Source of the DNA: Spirochaetales bacterium
GTDB taxonomy: Bacteria > Spirochaetota > Spirochaetia > UBA9216
Reading direction: 5' to 3'
Assembly (NCBI GenBank): GCA_016342585.1
Contig: JAEINK010000055.1
Location: 1 to 32,713, forward strand
Length of the DNA: 32,713 bases
A program made the translations under genes and the position numbers. Each line of letters opens with the position of its first letter. Position 1 is the stretch's first letter. Positions 1 through 6,785 of this stretch are shown here, one piece after another. The notes under the pieces are model-generated. The model saw nothing but the letters and a program-made list of their open reading frames with translations, did not search any database and was not told the DNA's origin.

Positions 1-77
1 TTTTGTTGTTGTAGTTAACTCATTACACCACATGGAGGTATTTTTATAAAGGGCTAAGAATCGCTCAGTTTAGGTTT

Positions 78-866
78 ATGATTAAACTTAAAAATCTTTT
101 CCTTCAGGGTGATGATCACCCTGTGGGAAATTTTGTAAAAACATTAAATATAATAATTGCCGCCATCATACTCATTCTTTTTTTCTATATTACCTTTGTG
201 CGTCTGACATATGACTTTCATTGGGATTCGGTCTGGAAATATCGATCTAAATTCGTTCAGGGGTTCATGGTTACCCTTGGGATTTCATTAGTATCTCTAT
301 TTATGAGCCTTGTGATTGGAACGATCCTTGCGGCAGGACAGAGGACGAAGGTTATCTCCCTTCATATGCTCAGCAGGATGGTAGTTGAGATCATAAGGGG
401 AACCCCTTTCCTGGTTCAGATCCTGGTCTTCTTCTATGTGGTGGCCGATGCCTTCGGATTTGAAAACCGATTTTTAGTAGGGGCTTTTATCCTTTCCCTT
501 TTTTCGGGAGCCTATATTTCGGAGATGATCCGGGCGGGGATTGAAAGTGTTGGATCTTCACAGCTCGAGTCTGCCAGGTCTCTGGGTCTTACAAAACTAC
601 AGATATACCTCCATGTGGTTGTACCCCAGGTCATAAAACGGGTACTCCCCTCTCTGGCGGGACAGTTTGCCTCCCTGATCAAGGATTCATCCCTCCTGTC
701 GATTATCGCTGTCCGGGAATTCACCATGAATGCTCAGGAGGTAAATGCCTTCACCTATTCAACTCTGGAATCCTACTTTCCTCTGGCAATAGGTTATCTC
801 CTTTTAACATTTCCCATATCGCTTTTTAGCCGTTATCTCGAAAAAAGGTACCATTATGAATCTTGA
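78..866 (+). CDS. Polar amino-acid ABC transporter permease (HisM/GlnP family)
   Basis: This is an inner-membrane permease subunit of a polar amino-acid uptake ABC transporter, 262 residues long. Hydrophobic segments begin at about residues 25-45, followed by the family hallmark 'EIIRGTPFLVQI' and, further on, the EAA loop ('SARSLGLTKLQIYLHVVVPQ') that docks onto the ATPase. The start at 78 is the only ATG in an open frame bounded by an upstream stop at 15-17; its ribosome site is weak (AGG just upstream). The 3' end overlaps the ATPase gene by 11 bp, so the two are translationally linked. The substrate-binding protein is not in the window and may lie to the left. The substrate cannot be read from the sequence; the his genes downstream make histidine or another polar amino acid possible, but only as inference. 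Confidence 0.93.
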   Translation: MIKLKNLFLQGDDHPVGNFVKTLNIIIAAIILILFFYITFVRLTYDFHWDSVWKYRSKFVQGFMVTLGISLVSLFMSLVIGTILAAGQRTKVISLHMLSRMVVEIIRGTPFLVQILVFFYVVADAFGFENRFLVGAFILSLFSGAYISEMIRAGIESVGSSQLESARSLGLTKLQIYLHVVVPQVIKRVLPSLAGQFASLIKDSSLLSIIAVREFTMNAQEVNAFTYSTLESYFPLAIGYLLLTFPISLFSRYLEKRYHYES

Positions 867-1587
867 TATGACTTCCCTCCGAAAAACCTTTGACGAGCAG
901 ATCGTTCTGCATAATATTGATCTTGAACTAAAAGATAAACACTCTCTGGCTATCATAGGTCCTTCGGGGGGGGGAAAGACAACCCTTCTCCGGATTCTTG
1001 CCGGCCTTCTGAAGCCGAACTCAGGAAAACTCTGTGTGAATGGAGAGGAGGTTCATTTCCGGGAGAAGCAGTTGAGAGAGTACCGGAAACATATGGGTAT
1101 GGTTTTTCAGGCTTATAACCTCTTTCCTCACTTGACGGCCCTAGGCAATATTATCCTTCCTCTGGAAAAGGTTCATGGGAAAAGGCGTGATGAGGCTGTG
1201 GATATCGCTCTATCTCTTCTGGACAGGTTTGGTTTGAAAGATCATGCTGATAAAAAACCGGCTGAGCTTTCGGGTGGACAGAAACAGCGGGTTGCCCTGT
1301 CGAGGGCTATGGCCATTAAACCGAAAATCCTCCTTTTGGATGAACCTACCTCTGCCCTGGATCCTGAATATACATCCGAAGTTTTAGATATGATTGAAAC
1401 ACTGAGATCTGAGGGGCAGGATCAGATCCTTGTCACCCATGAAATGGGTTTCGCCCGGCATGTGAGTGACTGGGTTCTCCTTCTTTCTGATGGCGGTATT
1501 GTGGAACAAGGTCCACCGGAAGAAATATTTGAACACCCAAAAAGCCCGGAAGCTGTTAATTTCTTTGAGAAGATCCTCAAATACTAA
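856..1587 (+). CDS. Polar amino-acid ABC transporter ATP-binding protein (GlnQ/HisP family)
   Basis: This is the ATPase that powers the permease encoded just upstream, 243 residues and full length for the GlnQ/HisP family. Visible motifs are Walker A 'GPSGGGKTT' at about residues 35-43, Q-loop 'MVFQAYNLFPHLT', signature 'LSGGQKQR', Walker B 'ILLLDEPTSALDP' and the switch histidine in 'VTHEMGF'. It overlaps the permease gene by 11 bp. An odd detail is that the Walker A codons contain a run of nine G residues (966-974), a possible slippage site. The gene ends 89 bp before hisA, with no obvious terminator between them. Confidence 0.95.
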   Translation: MNLDMTSLRKTFDEQIVLHNIDLELKDKHSLAIIGPSGGGKTTLLRILAGLLKPNSGKLCVNGEEVHFREKQLREYRKHMGMVFQAYNLFPHLTALGNIILPLEKVHGKRRDEAVDIALSLLDRFGLKDHADKKPAELSGGQKQRVALSRAMAIKPKILLLDEPTSALDPEYTSEVLDMIETLRSEGQDQILVTHEMGFARHVSDWVLLLSDGGIVEQGPPEEIFEHPKSPEAVNFFEKILKY

Positions 1588-1676
1588 CAATATCGCATCT
1601 TTTTTGAACATTCTCTGATAACTCCTTAGCTTGACTTAACCCCTTTCCACAGGTATCGTTCTGGCGGGAGATCAAT

Positions 1677-2429
1677 ATGACAATAATTCCAGCAATAGAT
1701 TTACTTAACGGTCAGTGTGTCCGACTGTATAAGGGCAGCTACGATCAGTCTAAAATTTATGATTCGGATGCTGCCGGTATGGCGAAGAGTTTTGAGAAGG
1801 CTGGTGCCCGGAGGATCCACCTGGTGGATCTGGATGCCGCCCGGAGTGGAGCCGATAAAAAAAGCAATAGAGATGTTTTAAGGTTAGTCCGGAATTCTGT
1901 ATCGGCCATGCTTGAGGTGGGAGGCGGTATTCGAACCGAGAAAGATGTGAACGAACTGCTTGATATAGGAATTGACAGGCTGATCCTGGGAACTGTCCTG
2001 GCAAAAGATCCTGATCTTGTTGAATCCTGGATAAAGAAATATGGTCAGGTTTTTATAGCCGGGATCGATGCTTTGAATGGAGAGGTAAAAGTTTCAGGCT
2101 GGGAGGAGGGTTCCGCCCTTCTGGATACGGATCTGGCTAAAAAGTCAGCGGATATGGGGATTATATCCATTATTTATACTAATATAGATAAAGACGGGAC
2201 TCTTGCCGGTCCAGATATTGAATCCACAGTTAAAATCGCCGGGGCATCAGGACTACCCGTAACCCTCTCCGGAGGTATAAGCGGTCCCGGAGATGTGGCC
2301 AAAGCGGTAAAATATGAAGAAAGCGGGATTCGTGGAATAATCACAGGAAAGGCCCTTTATGAAGGACGGCTGAATCTGTCGGAGATCATAAAGTCGTATC
2401 AGGGCCCGATTGAAGAAGGAGTCTGGTAA
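1677..2429 (+). CDS. hisA: HisA, ProFAR isomerase of histidine biosynthesis
   Basis: HisA is a cytoplasmic (beta/alpha)8-barrel enzyme that isomerises ProFAR to PRFAR in histidine biosynthesis. The 250-residue length is normal. The N-terminal 'IIPAIDLLNGQCVRL' carries the catalytic Asp8, 'LEVGGGIRT' and 'VTLSGGIS' are the two phosphate-binding loops, and 'AGIDALNG' supplies the second acid at Asp131, followed by the conserved 'GW'. The start is supported by GGGAG 7 bases upstream. Its TAA overlaps the next ATG by one base (TAATG), indicating tight coupling to the HisI/HisE-type protein. hisF, which often sits between hisA and hisI, is absent here. Confidence 0.96.
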   Translation: MTIIPAIDLLNGQCVRLYKGSYDQSKIYDSDAAGMAKSFEKAGARRIHLVDLDAARSGADKKSNRDVLRLVRNSVSAMLEVGGGIRTEKDVNELLDIGIDRLILGTVLAKDPDLVESWIKKYGQVFIAGIDALNGEVKVSGWEEGSALLDTDLAKKSADMGIISIIYTNIDKDGTLAGPDIESTVKIAGASGLPVTLSGGISGPGDVAKAVKYEESGIRGIITGKALYEGRLNLSEIIKSYQGPIEEGVW

Positions 2430-3070
2430 TGAACAAAATGGTAATACAATCTCTGGTGATCATGGATGTTGAAGGAAAGATTCTCGATATTGGTATGATG
2501 AATGCCAAGGCTTTTAATAAAACAGTGGAGAACAAAATACTCTGGGTGGTTAATTCAGATACCGAAAGGGTTCTTCCCTATGGGGGTGAATGTAGAATTG
2601 AGAAGGTAGAAGAGGCTCCCTTTGGATATATGGCCTATCTTGCTAAAGGCGAGAAGGCTGAGAATTGCGGGAAAAGAGAATTGAAAATTGTTGCCGGTAC
2701 GGAAGATGTTCAACTTCTTGGTGCTTTTGATGCCTTTAATGAGGGTACTTCTGAAGGTCCTTCCGGAAATGAAAATGAGAACGAATCCGGAGTTCTATCA
2801 GGATCAGGTATCCTTCCCCGATTAGCTGGCGTCATCGCCAAAAGGCATGAGGATATGCCTGAAGGTTCCTACACAACCCACCTTTTCAAATCCGGCGCGG
2901 ATAAGATCAGGAAAAAACTGGGAGAGGAGGCCGTAGAGGTTATCCTCGCCAGAGAAAAAAAGGATGTGGTTTATGAGTCTGCGGATCTTATATATCACCT
3001 GCTTGTCCTCCTGGAATCTCTCGATGTGCCCCTGAACGATGTTTTCAAGGAGCTGGAGAGTAGAGAATAG
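2429..3070 (+). CDS. hisE: HisE phosphoribosyl-ATP pyrophosphohydrolase with degenerate N-terminal HisI-like domain
   Basis: This 213-residue protein has the length and order of a HisIE fusion. The C-terminal part (about 125-213) is a convincing HisE domain that hydrolyses PR-ATP to PR-AMP: 'SYTTHLFKSGADKIRKK', 'GEEAVEVILA' and 'YESADLIYHLLVLL' are all present. The N-terminal part (about 5-95) aligns by eye with HisI: 'GKILDIGMMNAKAFNKT' matches the usual 'GEVLMLGYMNPEALDKT'. The rest is eroded: there is no W/FSR-x-R-x2-LW-x-KG motif, no D-C-D-x-D metal motif and no C-x-TG..SCF zinc motif. A Ser/Glu/Gly/Asn-rich linker joins the halves. I infer that HisE is active and the cyclohydrolase half is not. 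The gene is coupled to hisA by a one-base overlap. Confidence 0.85.
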   Translation: MNKMVIQSLVIMDVEGKILDIGMMNAKAFNKTVENKILWVVNSDTERVLPYGGECRIEKVEEAPFGYMAYLAKGEKAENCGKRELKIVAGTEDVQLLGAFDAFNEGTSEGPSGNENENESGVLSGSGILPRLAGVIAKRHEDMPEGSYTTHLFKSGADKIRKKLGEEAVEVILAREKKDVVYESADLIYHLLVLLESLDVPLNDVFKELESRE

Positions 3071-3108
3071 GATCCGCAAATGGATCAAATTTATAGTTTG
3101 AGGAATAT

Positions 3109-4971
3109 ATGAAGTTAGATTATAGAGAGAGAGTTAAACAGGGAATAGTCCTCTTTGATTCTGCCATGGGAACAGCGATCTACGATCATGGCGTCTACCT
3201 TAACCGCTGTTTTGAAGAGGTGAGTCTTACGAATCCGGATATTATTCTGGAAATCCATAAAGCAAATGTTGAGGCCGGGGCACAGGTACTGACAACAAAT
3301 ACCTTTGCGGCTAATCCCAGAAAACTGGCAGGTCATAATCTTGGAGATAAAATTGCTGATATAAACCTTGCCTCGGTGAAGTTGGCAAAGGAAGCTGCCG
3401 GTGATGATGTTTATGTTGCCGGTTCAATGGGCCCTCTGGGTGTACGCCTTGAACCCCTTGGTATGTTTTCCAAAAAGGAAGCCCTTGAAAATTTTGCCAG
3501 GCAGGCGGCATTCCTGATTGAAGGGGGGGTGGATCTCATCCTTCTTGAAACATTCAGATCTGTTACCGAGTTACTTCTGGCCGCCGAGGCTGTTAAAACC
3601 GTTTCAAAGGATATCCCCATTCAGGCCCACTTTTCCCTGACACCCCCATCGGGAATTACCGAGGGGAATGCCCTGGATGAGTATAAATCGGGATTCCTGA
3701 AAAAGGCTATCAGTAAAGCCGTTCGGCTGGATAAGTCGGAACTAGTGGATGTAGCGGGTTGTAATTGCGGTGTAGGACCTGCGGATATGCTGGAGATCCT
3801 GAATGCTGTTCGGGAGTATATCAGTAAGCCTTTTGCGGTTCTACCTAATGCGGGTTTTCCAAAAGAGATAGATGGCCGTCAGCTCTACCTGGCCGACCCC
3901 GATTATTTCTCCGAGTACTCCCTTAAATTCCTGGATGGTGGGGCTGCCGTCATTGGTGGTTGCTGCGGTACCAATGCAGAACACATCCGGAAGATGGGAA
4001 AGATGGTTTTAAACCTGGATGCGTCCCGGAAAAAGGTTGAATTCCAGCAGGTGAAGGAAGAGGTTAAAGAGGTTGAACCTCTTCCTTTATCCCAACGATC
4101 CAAACTTGGAAAGGCCTTAGCCGCCGGTGAATGGGTGAATTCGGTGGAACTCATCCCTCCCATGGGATGGAATCTGGATAAAATCGTGGAAAGGACAGCC
4201 AGGCTGAATATTCCGGAGATTACCTGTGTGAATCTTCCGGATGGTCCCCGGGCTTCATCCCGGATTTCAGGTATGATCACCGCTATAGAACTGGAAAGGC
4301 AAACTGGTGTTGAGACTATTCTCCATGTCTGCTGCCGGGACAGGAACCTGATTGGTCTTCAGTCGGATATTCTTGGGGCCCAGGCTGCCGGCTTGCGGAA
4401 TATGCTCTTTGTTACGGGGGATCCCCCCAAGGTGGGAAATTACCCGGATGTTACCGGTGTTTTTGATGTGGATGCCATTGGTTTATTAAGCCTTGGTTCA
4501 AGGTTGAACCACGGTATAGACCTGGGGGGAGGTGCCATCCCCTCACCAACTACCATGGTAATGGGCGCCGGTATAAACCCGGCATCGCCTAATCTGGAGC
4601 TGGAAATTGAGCGGGCCTATGGAAAGGCTGAAGCGGGTGCCGAGTATTTTATTACACAGCCAATTTTCGATGTGGAAGCCATCCTTTCCTTTGTGGAAAA
4701 AATCAAGGATACAAGGGTTCCGGTACTCGTCGGGGTGTGGCCCCTGGCTTCATACCGGAATGCTCTCTTTTTAAACAATGAGGTTCCCGGGGTAACTATC
4801 CCCGATGAGATCATGGAACGAATGGAGATACCGGAAGGTAAGGAGGCAGCCCGGATAGAGGGTGTTGCCATTGCCAGGGATATTATTGCTCAGGTTCGAA
4901 AGGATGTGGCCGGTATACAGATAAGCCCTCCCTTCGGGAATGTGCAGACTGCTCTGGATATGATTGGATAG
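3109..4971 (+). CDS. Bifunctional homocysteine S-methyltransferase / methylenetetrahydrofolate reductase
   Basis: This is a two-domain methionine and one-carbon enzyme of 620 residues, resembling YitJ-type fusions. Residues 1-300 form a homocysteine S-methyltransferase barrel: 'FDSAMGTAIYD' at the start, and zinc-thiol ligands in 'VAGCNCGVGP' (Cys218/Cys220) and 'GGCCGTN' (Cys285-Cys286). Residues about 330-620 form a MetF-type 5,10-methylene-THF reductase with 'SVELIPPMGWN', 'LFVTGDPPKVGNYP' and 'AGAEYFITQPIFD'. There is no cobalamin-binding domain. The start follows a GAGGA ribosome site, 38 bp after the HisE stop, so read-through from the his genes is possible. A strong hairpin terminator follows. 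The methyl donor for the N-terminal half is not evident from sequence. Confidence 0.93.
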   Translation: MKLDYRERVKQGIVLFDSAMGTAIYDHGVYLNRCFEEVSLTNPDIILEIHKANVEAGAQVLTTNTFAANPRKLAGHNLGDKIADINLASVKLAKEAAGDDVYVAGSMGPLGVRLEPLGMFSKKEALENFARQAAFLIEGGVDLILLETFRSVTELLLAAEAVKTVSKDIPIQAHFSLTPPSGITEGNALDEYKSGFLKKAISKAVRLDKSELVDVAGCNCGVGPADMLEILNAVREYISKPFAVLPNAGFPKEIDGRQLYLADPDYFSEYSLKFLDGGAAVIGGCCGTNAEHIRKMGKMVLNLDASRKKVEFQQVKEEVKEVEPLPLSQRSKLGKALAAGEWVNSVELIPPMGWNLDKIVERTARLNIPEITCVNLPDGPRASSRISGMITAIELERQTGVETILHVCCRDRNLIGLQSDILGAQAAGLRNMLFVTGDPPKVGNYPDVTGVFDVDAIGLLSLGSRLNHGIDLGGGAIPSPTTMVMGAGINPASPNLELEIERAYGKAEAGAEYFITQPIFDVEAILSFVEKIKDTRVPVLVGVWPLASYRNALFLNNEVPGVTIPDEIMERMEIPEGKEAARIEGVAIARDIIAQVRKDVAGIQISPPFGNVQTALDMIG

Positions 4972-4986
4972 TTTTTCTATTTTTAC

Positions 4987-5027
4987 AAAAAAAGCCTTTT
5001 CGTTATTTTATTGAAAAGGCCTTTTTT
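4987..5027. terminator. Bidirectional hairpin terminator between metF-type gene and galM
   Basis: An inverted repeat pairs the arm at 4987-5001 (A7 then GCCTTTTC) with the arm at 5013-5027 (GAAAAGGCC then T run), with a short AT-rich loop and one bulged base. A T tract follows on either strand. It lies between two convergent genes and can serve both. Confidence 0.85.
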
Positions 5028-5052
5028 TATCAGAATAAATTGGAAGTGGTTC

Positions 5053-6147
5053 TCATTTCTCCACTGAAAAGATGTGAACTGTCTTGTGGAAGTAGGTCTC
5101 CCCTGGTTTCAGGACCGATGAAGGAAAGTTTGGCTGGTTGGGGGCATCCGGGAAATTCTGGGTTTCCAGACAGAAAGCTCCGAAACTGCCGGCAACCCGG
5201 CCGTTGGCAATTTTTGTATCTGTCATCTTTCCGCAGGTATAAAGCTGGAACCCCGGCTGATTTGTTCTGACTTCCATCTTTCTTCCGCTCTTTTTATCCA
5301 TTACTGTACCGACATTTTTAAGGTTTTCTGAATCGGTATCAGCGGATTTTTCTGCTTCAGGAAGCACAAAACAGTGATCAAAACCAAAAACCGGATTGGC
5401 TGCTTTCTTAAAAGCATCCGACTCTTCAACTTCCTGAAATCCTTTTCCGAAGGTTTTTTCCTCTCTGAAATCAAAGGGGGTGGATTCAACGGATCTCAGT
5501 TCACCCAGGGGAATGAGTTCATCATTGACGGGGATGAATCTATCTGCAGGAGATTGGAATGTCTGATCGGATACAGGCCCTGAGCCTGCACCGGCAAGGT
5601 TCCAATAGGTATGGTTTGTCAGGTTTATTATAGTTTCCGCATCGGTAACTGCTTTATATTCAATTTCGAATCGGTCCTCTTCGGTCAAGGTATATTTGAT
5701 TTCAACCTTCAGGTTTCCGGGATACCCCTCTTCACCATCGATTGAAGTTCTTGAAAAGAGAACTCCCGCCTTTCCAGCTTCCTCAAATGGAGCTGCCTCC
5801 CATATCTGACGGTCAAAACCTTCGAGCCCGCCATGAAGATGGTTTGGTCCGTTGTTTGTAGCAAGTGTATACTTTTCTCCATTCAGATTGAATTTCCCTT
5901 TGGCTATTCTATTGCCGAACCGGCCGATGGATGCCCCGTAGAAGGTTCTATTTTTTACATAATCGGCAGGTTTATCAAAACTTAAGGTGATTTCATCTTT
6001 ATCCCCGTTTCTATCAGCCTGTTGTAACGAGATAAGGGTGGCTCCCTGGGTCATGAGAGATATTTCCAACCCTTTTTGGTTATCAATAGTATAGATCTCA
6101 ACTTCTTTATTTTTATATTTTTCGGAAAGCGATTTAGATATTTTCAT
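5053..6147 (-). CDS. galM: Aldose 1-epimerase (galactose mutarotase)
   Basis: GalM interconverts alpha and beta anomers of galactose or glucose. The protein has 364 residues. Visible catalytic elements are 'GASIGRFGNRIA' (about 71-82), 'NHLHGG' with His103/His105, the catalytic acid His179 in 'NLTNHTYWNL', Asp257 in 'FGFDHCF', and the catalytic base Glu328 in 'FCLETQNFPDAPN'. A strong ribosome site (GGGAGG) precedes the ATG. It has no signal peptide and so should be cytoplasmic. It is a single-gene unit, divergent from the stn operon with overlapping promoter elements and convergent with the metF-type gene. Confidence 0.95.
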   Translation of the reverse strand: MKISKSLSEKYKNKEVEIYTIDNQKGLEISLMTQGATLISLQQADRNGDKDEITLSFDKPADYVKNRTFYGASIGRFGNRIAKGKFNLNGEKYTLATNNGPNHLHGGLEGFDRQIWEAAPFEEAGKAGVLFSRTSIDGEEGYPGNLKVEIKYTLTEEDRFEIEYKAVTDAETIINLTNHTYWNLAGAGSGPVSDQTFQSPADRFIPVNDELIPLGELRSVESTPFDFREEKTFGKGFQEVEESDAFKKAANPVFGFDHCFVLPEAEKSADTDSENLKNVGTVMDKKSGRKMEVRTNQPGFQLYTCGKMTDTKIANGRVAGSFGAFCLETQNFPDAPNQPNFPSSVLKPGETYFHKTVHIFSVEK

Positions 6148-6179
6148 TTTTTCCTCCCTGTAATTGTCATATCTTCTCT

Positions 6180-6209
6180 ATATTAAGTATTTCCTTTGCA
6201 ATTGAACAA
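6180..6209 (-). promoter_or_regulatory. Putative sigma-70 promoter of galM
   Basis: Reading the reverse strand, TTGTTC (6209-6204) and TAATAT (6185-6180) are separated by 18 bases, about 35 bases upstream of the galM start. The -35 overlaps that of the opposite-facing stn promoter. Confidence 0.5.
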
Positions 6210-6230
6210 GTAAAAAAATTGCAGTATTAT
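6202..6230 (+). promoter_or_regulatory. Putative sigma-70 promoter of the stn operon
   Basis: TTGAAC (6202-6207) and TATTAT (6225-6230) are separated by exactly 17 bases. Expected transcription starts near 6237, giving a leader of about 60 bases before the ATG at 6297. This also rules out the in-frame TTG at 6219, which lies inside the promoter spacer. Confidence 0.65.
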
Positions 6231-6296
6231 GAATTTACCAAAAATACTGATTATAAACACTACCACTATTATACATATTTTTATAAAGGAGCTTAT

Positions 6297-6785
6297 ATGG
6301 CTTGTTGTAATTGCAGTAGTTCCAGTCTTTCCGAAGCAAAGGAAATTGTAGCTGCTATAGGTTCAGAACCGGAATATGCGATTCCGCTTCTCCAGGAAAT
6401 TCAGAGACGTCACTCTTATCTTCCCGAAGAGATGGTTGAGGCTGTAGCCGAGGAATCAGGTATTCCGGCATCAAAATTATTCGGGGTGGCTACATTTTAC
6501 TCTCAGTTTCGGTTTACTCCTCAGGGTGAACACCTTATAAGGGTATGTAAGGGCACAGCCTGTCATGTGGCCGGTGCCGATACAATTTCACTCATAATTG
6601 AGCAGGAATTGGGTATTGCCGAAGGTGATACTACCGAAGATCTTAAATTCTCCCTCGAATCAGTGGCCTGCCTTGGGTGTTGTTCTCTGGCGCCGGTTAT
6701 TATGATCGGAGACAAGATCTATGGAAAACTGACAACGACAAAGATTAAGAATATTATAAAGGAATATAAAGATGGCGAAGCCTAA
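6297..6785 (+). CDS. stnA: NuoE-like [2Fe-2S] subunit of a Stn-type electron-bifurcating transhydrogenase (StnA-like)
   Basis: This is a thioredoxin-fold [2Fe-2S] protein of the NuoE/HydC family, 162 residues from the ATG at 6297, which follows AAAGGAG at the right distance. The upstream in-frame TTG (6219) would lie in the promoter. Cluster ligands are Cys84 and Cys89 ('CKGTACH') and Cys125 and Cys129 ('CLGCCS'). The helical N-terminus with 'YLPEEMVEAVAEESGIPASKLFGVATFYSQF' features is typical of the family. It carries an extra Cys-rich N-terminus (Cys3, 4 and 6), which is unusual. It overlaps the next gene by 14 bp. The Stn assignment rests on the third gene; on its own this subunit could equally belong to a HydABC hydrogenase or an NADH-dependent formate dehydrogenase. 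Confidence 0.85.
   Translation: MACCNCSSSSLSEAKEIVAAIGSEPEYAIPLLQEIQRRHSYLPEEMVEAVAEESGIPASKLFGVATFYSQFRFTPQGEHLIRVCKGTACHVAGADTISLIIEQELGIAEGDTTEDLKFSLESVACLGCCSLAPVIMIGDKIYGKLTTTKIKNIIKEYKDGEA

Noticed and set aside
2..49. Open frame to the left edge ending in TAA, possible end of a substrate-binding protein gene
   Set aside because: Only 15 codons are visible and their sequence (Val-rich, 'NSLHHMEVFL') does not resemble the C-terminus of a binding protein, so no feature is claimed.
6219..6296. Longer N-terminus for the NuoE-like gene from TTG at 6219
   Set aside because: It would start inside the predicted promoter and has no ribosome site; ATG 6297 has AAAGGAG.
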